The notes beneath the pieces were generated by a model. That model worked only from the letters and a program-made list of their open reading frames with translations, did no database searches and had not been told where the DNA came from. A DNA stretch of 13,441 nt from UBA1038 sp964481445 (GTDB taxonomy: Bacteria > Bacillota > Clostridia > Christensenellales > Aristaeellaceae), in the NCBI GenBank assembly GCA_964481445.1, contig CAYZTQ010000056.1:1-13441 (forward strand), written 5' to 3'. This document shows positions 1-6,902 of the stretch, piece by piece. Within the stretch, counting starts at the first letter, position 1, and every line of letters starts with the position of its first letter. The position numbers and the translations under genes were made by a program.

Positions 1-9
1 GGCGAAGAC

Positions 10-888
10 ATGACCTTCAGCAGACTCCGGCGCAGGCTCTCGTTTCTGGGGCTTTTTGTGCTCGGCTTTTTCTGGACCATTCCGCTTGTCTGGGTGTTTC
101 TCAACTCCTTCAAGACGAACCCGGAGTTTATCAAATCCTTCACCAACCTGAAGGGGCCGCTGGATTATGCCTCGCGCCTGTGGCCGAAGCAGTTTGTGGT
201 GACCAATTATCTGGATATTCTGATCGGCGCGAAGGATCTGAACACGGTGTCCAACATGCTGCCGATGATCCAAAACAGCTTCATCGTGTCCATCTCCCAT
301 ACCCTGCTCGCGCTCGCCGTGGTTTCGCTGGCCGCCTTCGCCTATGAGCGCCTCGACTTCCCCGGCGGCAACGCCATCTTCTGGGGCTTTATGTACCTGA
401 GCATGTTCCCCAACGTCGTGGGCCTGCTGCCGATGTTCAAGATAGCGAGCGCTCTGGGCTGGGTCAATAACTTAAACGCCCTGATCTGGCCGGGGCTTTC
501 GGGCGCGTTCAATATCTTTCTTCTGCGCAACTTTTTAAAGGGTGTGCCCCGGGCGCTGGACGAGGCCGCCTACATCGACGGGGGGAGCAGCCTTCAGGTC
601 TACCGGCATGTCATTCTGCCTTCCATCAAGCCGGTGCTGATCGTGGTGGCGCTGTTCAGCTTCAACGGCTCCTGGAACGATTTTCTCTGGCCCACCATTG
701 TCATGACCGATGTGCGCAACCAGACGCTGACGGCTGGCCTTCGCCTGCTGGACGGACAGTACGGCGGCGAGTGGGCGCATCTGCTGGCCTCGGTGCTGGT
801 CAGCATGCTGCCCCCGCTTCTTTTGTACCTCGGGGCGCAGAAATATTTTCTGGCGGGCATCTCCATACAGGCCGGCGTGAAAGGATAA
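10..888 (+). CDS. Carbohydrate ABC transporter permease, MalG/AraQ type
   Basis: Inner-membrane permease subunit of a binding-protein-dependent sugar importer (292 aa, the usual length for MalG-type CUT1 permeases). I see a basic N-terminus, a first membrane helix at about residues 11-32, further hydrophobic helices near 91-110, 121-143, 153-172, 205-225 and 257-280, and the cytoplasmic EAA loop beginning EAAYIDGGSS at residue 185, which in this family docks on the ATPase subunit. The partner permease, binding protein and ATPase are not in the window. The first two would be expected just upstream, since the frame stays open to base 1 (an earlier start cannot be excluded) and no promoter is visible. 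Only 1 nt separates it from the acyltransferase gene, and a GH43 glycosidase follows, so an oligosaccharide of arabinose or xylose is a plausible substrate. The substrate is inference; the family call is firm. Confidence 0.9.
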   Translation: MTFSRLRRRLSFLGLFVLGFFWTIPLVWVFLNSFKTNPEFIKSFTNLKGPLDYASRLWPKQFVVTNYLDILIGAKDLNTVSNMLPMIQNSFIVSISHTLLALAVVSLAAFAYERLDFPGGNAIFWGFMYLSMFPNVVGLLPMFKIASALGWVNNLNALIWPGLSGAFNIFLLRNFLKGVPRALDEAAYIDGGSSLQVYRHVILPSIKPVLIVVALFSFNGSWNDFLWPTIVMTDVRNQTLTAGLRLLDGQYGGEWAHLLASVLVSMLPPLLLYLGAQKYFLAGISIQAGVKG

Positions 889-889
889 T

Positions 890-1993
890 ATGCAGCAGCA
901 AGTCGGGCGAAATTACGCCTTGGATACTTTTAAGGGCATCCTCACCTTCTTCATGGTCTACTGCCATGTGCTTCAGTTTTTCGGCGATTCGCAGCTCTTC
1001 CCGCAGAACGAGTATTTTATGCTGATCCCGAACCTGCTGGTCTTCCCCGCCTTCGTGTTCAGCTTCGGGCAGAACGTGCAGCAAAGCTACTATACAAAGC
1101 CCCTGCGGCAGGCGGCCCCGCGGATGCTTTCAAGGGCGCTGCGCCTGTACGCGGTGTTCGCCTTTTCGGGCATCGGTTTCCGGGTGCTGCGCGAAAACAG
1201 GCCCTTTGCCGCGGGCGTCACGCGGCGGGTGCTGCTGCTTGAGGATATCCCCGGCTGGTCTGAGTTTATCATCGCTTTTTCGCTCTTTTTCCTTCTGGCG
1301 CTGCTTTTGTGGTATCCGATGCGAAGGTGGAAGGGCCCGCTGCTGCCCACGTCGCTGGGCCTCATCAGCCTGCTGTCTGCCTTCATCCCCTATGGCATGG
1401 TGGGCGACACCCGCCTGCAGCTTCTGATCGGCGGACGGGGCTTTGCCTGCTTCCCCGTGCTGCAGTATGCGGCTTTCTTCCTGTTCGGCATGGCGGCCGT
1501 TCGGGCGCGCGGGCAGAAAAAAGCGCAGGGCCTGCTGCTGCTCAGCTGCGCCGTATTGAGCGGGCTGGGCCTCTGGCGCAGGCTGTCGCTCGGCGGCATG
1601 CCGGAACGCTTCCCGCCGGATATCGGCTGGCTGCTGCTGCCCTTCCTGCCCATCGCGCTGTTGTACCTGCTGTGCGAGGGGCTTGAAAAGCTGCGGTATA
1701 GCCTTTCAAAGCCCATCCTGGGCCGCGGGGAGCTGCGCCTGCCGCTCGCGCCGCTGCGCGCCCTCGGCCGCAACTCCATGAGCTATCTGCTGCTTTCCAA
1801 CCTGCTCATTTTTACCATGGCGGGCAGGGGGATCCTCCCCAAGCTGAAGCCGGGCAGCCCGCTTTTGTTCGGGCATCCCATTCAGGCGGCGGGCGGCGCT
1901 TTCTGGTGGACGCTGACCCTGCTGTGCGCCATCGCCGTCATCCTCTCGCTTGTCTCGAAACCATCCAGAATCAAAAAGGAGAATCCGACATGA
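890..1993 (+). CDS. Acyltransferase-3-like multi-pass membrane protein
   Basis: 367-residue integral membrane protein with about ten hydrophobic segments. The N-terminus carries D12-x2-K15-G16 followed by H26 inside the first helix. This matches the D..RG....H pattern of the acyltransferase-3/OafA/OpgC and heparan-glucosaminide acetyltransferase-like (DUF1624) families, which move acyl groups across or at the membrane onto sugars. The last helices (motif RNSMSYLLLSNLL near residue 295) also look like that superfamily. The ATG lies 1 nt after the permease stop, with AAAGGA overlapping that stop as ribosome site, and the 3' end overlaps the GH43 start by ATGA, so it is translationally coupled within a sugar operon. 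The acceptor is unknown: it might modify a cell-surface glycan, or an intermediate of the imported sugar. The family assignment rests on short motifs and topology only. Confidence 0.65.
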   Translation: MQQQVGRNYALDTFKGILTFFMVYCHVLQFFGDSQLFPQNEYFMLIPNLLVFPAFVFSFGQNVQQSYYTKPLRQAAPRMLSRALRLYAVFAFSGIGFRVLRENRPFAAGVTRRVLLLEDIPGWSEFIIAFSLFFLLALLLWYPMRRWKGPLLPTSLGLISLLSAFIPYGMVGDTRLQLLIGGRGFACFPVLQYAAFFLFGMAAVRARGQKKAQGLLLLSCAVLSGLGLWRRLSLGGMPERFPPDIGWLLLPFLPIALLYLLCEGLEKLRYSLSKPILGRGELRLPLAPLRALGRNSMSYLLLSNLLIFTMAGRGILPKLKPGSPLLFGHPIQAAGGAFWWTLTLLCAIAVILSLVSKPSRIKKENPT

Positions 1994-3284
1994 AAATGCT
2001 GTTTTGCCTGCTGCTCGCGCTGTGCCTGACGGGCGCCCTGCCCGCCCGGGCCGAGGGAAGCGGCCCGCTGAAACTGCTCGATACCGCCTTGATTGAGGAA
2101 CGATTCTACCGCAACCCCTCGAACCTCTTTGATATCGGCGACCCGCATATCCTGCCCGCAAACGGCCGCTACTACGCCTTCGCGACGGGCGGCACCGTCG
2201 GCTACAACGTCTGGCAGTCGGACGATCTGCGCAGCTGGGGCAGCAAGCAGAAGGCCCTGCGCAAAGTGGAGTGGGGCGCGGGCGATTACTGGGCGCCTGA
2301 GGTCTACCCCTATCAGGGGCGCTATGTCATGCTGTTTTCCGTGCGCGACAAGGCGACGAAAAGCCTGCGCATCGGCATCGCCTTTGCGGACGAGCCGCAG
2401 GGGCCCTATGAGGACCCGCTGAAAAAGCCCCTGTTTGACGCGGGCTACGCGGTGATCGACGCGAGCCTGTTTGTGGATGAGGGCGTGCCCTACCTGTACT
2501 ATGTGCGCGACTGCTCGGAGAACGTGGTGAACGGCCGGCACGAGAGCCATGTGTACGGCGTGCNNNNNNNNNNNNNNNNNNNNNNNNNNNNNNNNNNNNN
2601 NNNNNNNNNNNNNNNNNNNNNNNNNNNNNNNNNNNNNNNNNNNNNNNNNNNNNNNNNNNNNNNAAGCAGCAGGACAATCCCCTGCTCGCGCCGCTGTTTG
2701 AAGGGGAGAAGTCCGTTATTTCCGGGCCCGGCCACAACAGCTTTTTCACGGCGGGGGAGGAGCTGTTTACCAGCTATCACACCCACAAGTACCCGCAGGC
2801 GCCCTCGGGCAACCGCCAGCTCAATGTGGACAGGGCGGGCTTCCATCAGGACGGCACGGCCTACATCAACGGGCCGACCCTTGAAAAACAGCTGCGGCCC
2901 CTTGCCGACCTCGGGCTTGTCAACGCCGCGCCGCGCGCGAAGATCACGGTTTCTTCGGGCGACGGCAGCTTGCTTTCGGACGGCGACTTTGGCATCCGCT
3001 CGGCGGACTATTCCTTTTTGCCGGGGGAGGGAGGCTTTGCTGAATTCAGCTTCGAAAGCCCGGTCAGCAGCGACCTGTTGATGATCTACCCTGCCTTCGG
3101 CACGCAGGGCACGCTGAAGCTCTTTGTCAACGGCGAAGAGGTGGGTAGCTATGCCTTTGAAAAGGACAGACTGCCCGGCGCGGCGCTGATCCTGCACTAT
3201 GAAAAGGCGGAGATCGTCAGCCTGCGCGTCGAGCTGAGCGGCGGGCTGGGTTTGAGCGAGATCGTGGTGACAGGGGACAAGTAA
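1990..3284 (+). CDS. Secreted GH43 glycosidase (arabinosidase/xylosidase type), interrupted by an assembly gap
   Basis: Five-bladed beta-propeller glycosidase of family GH43, which hydrolyses arabinan, arabinoxylan or xylo-oligosaccharides with inversion. Residues 1-21 form a signal peptide (cleavage predicted after ARA). The general-base Asp is D51 in GDPHI. WAPEV follows at about 101-105, and the pKa-tuning Asp is D157 in IDASLF. After the gap the propeller resumes with SGPGHNSFF, SYHTHKYP and RQLNVDRAGF, and ends in a roughly 120-aa beta-rich C-terminal domain that may bind carbohydrate. The catalytic-acid Glu (usually in an EGP motif) should lie in the missing part. The reading frame is 1990-2563 before the gap and begins at 2664 after it. 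The two parts are in different frames only because the 100 Ns are a placeholder, so this is not evidence of a frameshift. The start overlaps the upstream stop (ATGA). Exact substrate uncertain. Confidence 0.88.
2564..2663. other. Scaffold gap of exactly 100 N
   Basis: One hundred Ns, the usual placeholder for a gap of unknown length. The coding frame needs the true missing length to be 2 modulo 3, whereas 100 is 1 modulo 3, so the real length differs. By comparison with other GH43 enzymes, roughly 60-70 residues (about 180-210 bp) are missing between the HESHVYGV strand and the SGPGHNS strand. That size is an estimate from family memory, not a measurement. Confidence 0.97.
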
Positions 3285-3311
3285 GCAAAATCATTAGTGA
3301 ATCAAAAATTG

Positions 3312-3343
3312 GCCGGAGGAATGAGCCCCTCCGGCTTCTTGTT
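3312..3343 (+). terminator. Intrinsic terminator after the GH43 gene
   Basis: An 8-bp perfect stem (GCCGGAGG at 3312-3319 with CCTCCGGC at 3328-3335) with an 8-nt loop is followed by TTCTTGTT. It begins 27 nt after the GH43 stop and closes the sugar operon. Confidence 0.85.
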
Positions 3344-3470
3344 AAGCTTGCCTATATGTGTGACTTTATCACATTGCTATAGGGAACACCGCATTGAACG
3401 CAATACAGATAGTCTCTTCTTTTACAGTGGCTTTCAGCGCAATTGCTGCGAGAGCGGAATGCTTCGATGT
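3344..3470. other. AT-richer intergenic stretch, no gene seen
   Basis: This is the left part of the 375-nt space between the GH43 and ATPase genes. I see no convincing gene. It holds one small inverted repeat, TGTGA-CTTTA-TCACA (3359-3373), resembling a CRP-type half-site pair but with a 5-nt rather than 6-nt spacer. No good promoter was found. The composition becomes visibly poorer in GC here than in the flanking operons. Confidence 0.5.
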
Positions 3471-3647
3471 TGTCGATTATAGTCGACAATACATGTCAAA
3501 ACAGAAAATTTGTCGACTATAATAGACACAATTTAATGGCCGGAGATAATGTCGACTATAATCGACAATAGGTTGCTTTTAAAGTAAATTGTCGACTATG
3601 TTCGACAAAATAACTATTATGTGCTATGCTGTCGACTATAAAAGACG
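3471..3647 (+). repeat. Array of five 18-bp palindromes at 39-40 bp period
   Basis: Each unit is TGTCGA-N6-TCGACA. Units start at 3471, 3511, 3550, 3590 and 3630, a period of 40, 39, 40 and 40 bp. Unit 3 is TGTCGACTATAATCGACA, and unit 1 is its exact reverse complement. Unit 4 has perfect arms with spacer CTATGT. Unit 2 has one mismatch in the right arm (TAGACA). Unit 5 keeps the left arm but has a decayed right arm (AAGACG). Units 1 and 4 extend to 7-bp arms (TTGTCGA/TCGACAA). The 21-22 bp between units is not repeated. Units 2, 3 and 5 carry TATAAT or TATAAA in the centre. The array ends 12 nt before the ATPase start and overlaps its promoter. The likely role is binding sites for a dimeric regulator, perhaps the ATPase itself; function is not proven. 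Confidence 0.93.
3602..3630 (+). promoter_or_regulatory. Predicted promoter of the ATPase gene, embedded in the palindrome array
   Basis: The -35 TCGACA (3602-3607, five of six matches to TTGACA) is the right arm of palindrome 4. A 17-nt spacer leads to an extended -10, TGC-TATGCT (TG at 3622-3623, hexamer 3625-3630), whose last base is the first base of palindrome 5. Transcription would start near 3637, inside palindrome 5, leaving a leader of about 23 nt with GGAGGG (3647-3652) 7 nt before the ATG. A protein bound to palindromes 4 and 5 would block RNA polymerase. Confidence 0.6.
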
Positions 3648-3659
3648 GAGGGCATCTGC

Positions 3660-4841
3660 ATGATACTGAGAGAAAGATATTTGGAAAGGATCCGCCCTTT
3701 CTACAATAAGGACGTCATCAAAGTCATTACAGGCTTCCGCCGGAGCGGCAAATCTGTTTTGCTGCAGCAAATCAGGGATGAGATAGCAGGAAGCAGCCGT
3801 TCAAACGATCATGTCCTGATGCTCAATTTTGAAAGCCACCTGTACGCGGGACTTTTGAATTCAAAAGATCTGGATGCCTTTGTTGCCCGGTTTGCGGAGG
3901 GAAAAACAGGCAGGCTGTATCTCTTTTTCGATGAGATTCAGCATGTGGACGGGTGGGAGAAAAGCGTCAATTCCTACCGGGTGAGCTACGACTGCGATAT
4001 CTACATCACCGGCTCAAATTCCAAGCTGCTGTCCTCTGAACTGGCCACCCATATTGCGGGCCGCTATGTGGCTTTTACCCTGTACCCGCTGAGCTATGCG
4101 GAGTTCAAGCAGAACCATCAGGGCTTTGACACCTATCTGCGGTATGGCGGCATGCCGTTTTTATATCAGTTGGAATATCAGCCCGAAGCCAGCCGGGTAT
4201 ATCTGAATGACGTGTATCAATCGGTCATTTTGAAGGATATCATCAGCCGCCGCCAAATCCGGGACGTGGATCTGCTGGACAGGCTGGTCAAATATGTTTT
4301 GCTCAACAGCGGCAAGATATTTTCTGCCCGCTCGATTGAAAAGTATTTCAAATCCGCCGGCCGAAGGGTTTCGGTGGATACCATTCTCAACTACCTGTCC
4401 TATTGTCAGGAGGCTTTTCTGCTGTATCCGCTCAAGAATCAGGATATGAAGAGCAAGGAGTATCTCACAGCCAACGATAAATTCTATGTGGTAGACCACG
4501 GCCTGCGCCTGCCGCTGATACAGAACCCCATGAGCGATATCGCGTTGATTCTTGAAAACATCGTTCTAATGGAAGCCCTGAGCCGCGGCTATCAGGTATC
4601 CGTCGGCAGGGTAGACGGCAGGGAGATTGATTTCGTGCTGAACAGAGGGGCTGAAGTGGTGTATGTGCAGACAACTTACATGCTGGCAGACCCAAAGACT
4701 GTGGAACGCGAGTTTGGCGTCTACCAACTGATTCAGGATAACTATCGAAAGTATGTGGTTTCTATGGATCGGGTGGATTTCAGTCAGAACGGCATCATCC
4801 ATAAAAATATCGAAGATTTTCTTGAGACGATGGAATGGTAA
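3660..4841 (+). CDS. AAA_14/DUF4143 family ATP-binding protein
   Basis: 393-aa P-loop ATPase of the widespread but functionally undefined AAA_14 + DUF4143 family. The AAA domain has Walker A GFRRSGKS (25-32), Walker B LYLFFDE (86-92), a sensor-1-like TGSN (117-120) and a conserved Arg in HIAGR (R135). The DUF4143 part begins near residue 185 (DVYQSVILKDI) and contains a winged-helix-like stretch at about 220-260. The C-terminus (about 295-375) resembles a PD-(D/E)XK nuclease fold, with E299/E305, D324 in REIDFV and Q337-x2-Y340 where an active enzyme normally has E-x-K, so nuclease activity is doubtful. The gene stands alone, with its own promoter and terminator, preceded by a five-fold palindrome array, and is clearly less GC-rich than its neighbours, which suggests horizontal arrival. 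Strong ribosome site GGAGGG. Role unknown; autoregulation through the palindromes is my inference. Confidence 0.9.
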   Translation: MILRERYLERIRPFYNKDVIKVITGFRRSGKSVLLQQIRDEIAGSSRSNDHVLMLNFESHLYAGLLNSKDLDAFVARFAEGKTGRLYLFFDEIQHVDGWEKSVNSYRVSYDCDIYITGSNSKLLSSELATHIAGRYVAFTLYPLSYAEFKQNHQGFDTYLRYGGMPFLYQLEYQPEASRVYLNDVYQSVILKDIISRRQIRDVDLLDRLVKYVLLNSGKIFSARSIEKYFKSAGRRVSVDTILNYLSYCQEAFLLYPLKNQDMKSKEYLTANDKFYVVDHGLRLPLIQNPMSDIALILENIVLMEALSRGYQVSVGRVDGREIDFVLNRGAEVVYVQTTYMLADPKTVEREFGVYQLIQDNYRKYVVSMDRVDFSQNGIIHKNIEDFLETMEW

Positions 4842-4858
4842 ATGACAACCGTCATCAA

Positions 4859-4899
4859 GGGCCGGAGCTGCGGCAGCCCTCCGGCCCTGTTTCTGTTTT
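4859..4899 (+). terminator. Intrinsic terminator after the ATPase gene
   Basis: A 9-bp perfect stem, GGGCCGGAG (4859-4867) with CTCCGGCCC (4879-4887), is followed by TGTTTCTGTTTT. It lies 17 nt after the ATPase stop, between two convergent genes. The tract on the opposite strand is poor in T, so it should act mainly on the plus strand. A small hairpin ATGAC-AACC-GTCAT (4842-4855) directly precedes it. Confidence 0.85.
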
Positions 4900-4911
4900 G
4901 TCATCGGGCGC

Positions 4912-5520
4912 TCAGCCTTCCGCTACGGCCCTCAGCGCCGCCTCCACGCCCCGCGCAAGCTGCGCGCTTTCAAAAGCGGGCGGGGCGGGCGTCTTGCCCT
5001 CTGCCTGCGCCGATAGATAGGGCAGATGCATAAAGCCCGCGCGGATGGCGGGGAACTCTTCCTGGCAGAAGAAAAGCAGGTTGTACATCAGGTCGTTGCA
5101 CACGAAGCTGCCCGCGCTCAGGCTGACGGCAGCGGGCAGGCCAGCCGCGCGGATGGCCTCAACCATGCGCTTGACCGGCAGAGTGCTGAAGAGCGCCTCC
5201 CGGCCGCCCGACTGGACAGGCAGGTCAATGGGCTGCGCGCCGGCGTTGTCGGGGATGCGCGCGTCCCGCAGGTTGATGGCCACGCGCTCGGGCGTCAGCT
5301 GGCTGCGCCCCCCCGCTTCGCCCAGGCACAGCACGGCCTCCGGGCTTTCCCGGCGGATGGCCTGTATCAGAAACTCAGATGCTTTTCCGAATACGACCGG
5401 CAGCGCCAGCTTGACAAGCTGCGCGCCGGCGTTGCCTTCATCGACCAGCGCGAGCGCTTCTTTGGAGGCGTTGAGCGTTTCGCCGCCGAAGGGCTCAAAG
5501 GCGGTGACGAGGATTTTCAC
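4912..5520 (-). CDS. pcp: Pyroglutamyl-peptidase I
   Basis: Cytoplasmic cysteine peptidase (family C15, 202 aa, close to the usual 200-215) that removes N-terminal pyroglutamate from peptides. The N-terminal signature ILVTAFEPFGG is present. The catalytic triad can be read as E78 in LTPERVAIN, C141 in SAGSFVCNDLMYN and H165 in GFMHLPYL. It is the last gene of a four-gene leftward operon. Its start is a GTG at 5520-5518 that overlaps the nfnB stop (GTGA), so translation is probably coupled. No separate promoter is seen, and there is no T-rich terminator on its own strand before the ATPase gene. The family is firm; why a peptidase sits with NfnAB is not clear, though recycling of pyroglutamyl peptides to glutamate is one possibility. 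Confidence 0.95.
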   Translation of the reverse strand: MKILVTAFEPFGGETLNASKEALALVDEGNAGAQLVKLALPVVFGKASEFLIQAIRRESPEAVLCLGEAGGRSQLTPERVAINLRDARIPDNAGAQPIDLPVQSGGREALFSTLPVKRMVEAIRAAGLPAAVSLSAGSFVCNDLMYNLLFFCQEEFPAIRAGFMHLPYLSAQAEGKTPAPPAFESAQLARGVEAALRAVAEG

Positions 5521-6902
5521 TTGCTTTGCTCCGCCCGCAGCGCCCGGTCGATATCCCGGGCCGCGGCCTTGCCCGCGCCCATGGCGAGGATGACCGTGGC
5601 GGCGCCGGTGACCGCGTCGCCGCCTGCCCAGACACGGCCCTTGCGGGTCAGACCGTTTTCATCGGCCAGAATGCGGCCGCGGCTGTCCGTCTCAAGCCCC
5701 TCGGTGTGGCGGGGCAGCAGGGGGTTGGGGTCGGTACCGATGGCGATGATGACGGTATCGACCGCCATCTCAAACTCGCTGCCCTCAATCCGGCTGAAGC
5801 CGCGGCGGCCCGACTCGTCCGGCTCGCCCAGCTGCATCTGGATGCAGCGCAGCGCGCGCACCCAGCCCTTGTCGCCGAGGATTTCGAGCGGCGCGCAGAG
5901 GGTGTGGAACTGGATGCCCTCCTCCTCGGCGTGACGAACCTCTTCCAGCCTCGCGGGCAGCTCTTCCATGCCGCGGCGGTAGACGATGCTGACGCTCTGC
6001 GCGCCCAGACGCAGGGCCGAGCGCGCCGCGTCCATGGCCACATTGCCGCCGCCCACCACGGCCACGCGACGGCCGTGCAGCACCGGCGTGGAGGCATCCT
6101 CCCGCCAGGCGCCCATCAGGTTGACGCGGGTCAGGTACTCGTTGGCGGAAAGCACGCCGTTGAGCCCCTCGCCCGGGATGTTCATAAAGCGCGGCAGCCC
6201 CGCGCCCGAGCCGATGTAGACGGCCTCGTAACCATCCTGAAACAGCTCGTCCACCGTCATGGTGCGCCCGATCACGATGTTGCAGGCGATCTCGACCCCC
6301 AGCGCTTCCAGCGCCTCCACCTCGCGGCGAACCACGGCCTTGGGCAGGCGGAACTCGGGGATGCCGTAGGTCAGCACGCCGCCGGGGGCGTGCAGCGCCT
6401 CAAAGACGGTCACCTGATAGCCCATCCGGGCCAGCTCGCCCGCCGCGCTGATGCCCGAAGGCCCCGCGCCCACCACGGCCACGCGGTGGCCGTTCCAGGG
6501 GATGGCGGCCGCTTTCGGCCTGCCTTTTTTCTGAAAGGTGTCGGCGGCGTAGCGCTCCAGGTTGCCGATGGCGACCGGCTCGCCCTTGATGCCGCGCACG
6601 CAGCGCTGCTCGCACTGCTTTTCCTGCGGGCACACGCGCCCGCACACGGCAGGCAGCGCGGTGTAGCGGCTGAGCGTTTCAAAGGCAAGGTCGTCCTCGC
6701 CCGCGGCGATCTGCGAGATAAAGCCCGGGATGTCGATGCCGACCGGGCAGCCGCCGACGCAGGGGCTGCTTTTGCATTTGAGGCAGCGCGCGGCCTCTCT
6801 GCGCGCCTCTTCTGCGCTGTAGCCGAGGCTGACCTCCGAAAAATCCCTGCCCCGCAGGGTCGGGTCGCGCAGGGGCATCTTCACCCGGCCGCCGTCTTTC
6901 AT
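5517..6902 (-). CDS. nfnB: NADH-dependent reduced ferredoxin:NADP+ oxidoreductase, large subunit NfnB (GltD-like flavoprotein)
   Basis: 461-aa flavoprotein. The N-terminal iron-sulfur domain has eight Cys (C40, C43, C48, C52; C87, C91, C97, C101) for two [4Fe-4S] clusters. An FAD-binding GAGPSG (145-150), an NADP(H)-binding GGGN (284-287) and the closing FAD motif WAGGDA (425-430) follow. Alone, this looks like the glutamate synthase small chain and is often annotated as gltA/gltD. The adjacent PyrK-like subunit, joined by an ATGA overlap, and the absence of any large glutamate synthase subunit here favour NfnB, the bifurcating flavin subunit that couples reduced ferredoxin and NADH oxidation to reduction of two NADP+. 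It overlaps pcp by 4 nt at its 3' end. The domain call is firm; the Nfn role follows from gene pairing. Confidence 0.9.
   Translation of the reverse strand: MKDGGRVKMPLRDPTLRGRDFSEVSLGYSAEEARREAARCLKCKSSPCVGGCPVGIDIPGFISQIAAGEDDLAFETLSRYTALPAVCGRVCPQEKQCEQRCVRGIKGEPVAIGNLERYAADTFQKKGRPKAAAIPWNGHRVAVVGAGPSGISAAGELARMGYQVTVFEALHAPGGVLTYGIPEFRLPKAVVRREVEALEALGVEIACNIVIGRTMTVDELFQDGYEAVYIGSGAGLPRFMNIPGEGLNGVLSANEYLTRVNLMGAWREDASTPVLHGRRVAVVGGGNVAMDAARSALRLGAQSVSIVYRRGMEELPARLEEVRHAEEEGIQFHTLCAPLEILGDKGWVRALRCIQMQLGEPDESGRRGFSRIEGSEFEMAVDTVIIAIGTDPNPLLPRHTEGLETDSRGRILADENGLTRKGRVWAGGDAVTGAATVILAMGAGKAAARDIDRALRAEQSK

Noticed and set aside
1906..3081. A single long open frame through the N gap
   Set aside because: The part after the gap reads out of frame with the GH43 C-terminus. 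The real frame after the gap begins at 2664 and runs to 3284. The real start is 1990, where a signal peptide begins.
3359..3373. CRP-like site TGTGA-CTTTA-TCACA
   Set aside because: The spacer is 5 nt instead of 6, no promoter lies near it, and 5-bp arms are common by chance.
3297..3482. Open frame of 61 codons on the plus strand after the GH43 gene
   Set aside because: It runs through the terminator hairpin and the first palindrome, has no ribosome site, and its product shows no recognisable pattern.
3471..3647. CRISPR-like array (18-bp repeats with 21-22 bp unique spacers)
   Set aside because: Units are short palindromes with mismatches, one is inverted, spacers are too short, the array ends at a promoter, and no cas gene is present.
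5517..6902. Glutamate synthase small subunit (gltD) as the name for the flavoprotein
   Set aside because: No large glutamate synthase subunit is adjacent, and the overlap with a PyrK/SudB-like [2Fe-2S] subunit is the standard NfnAB arrangement.
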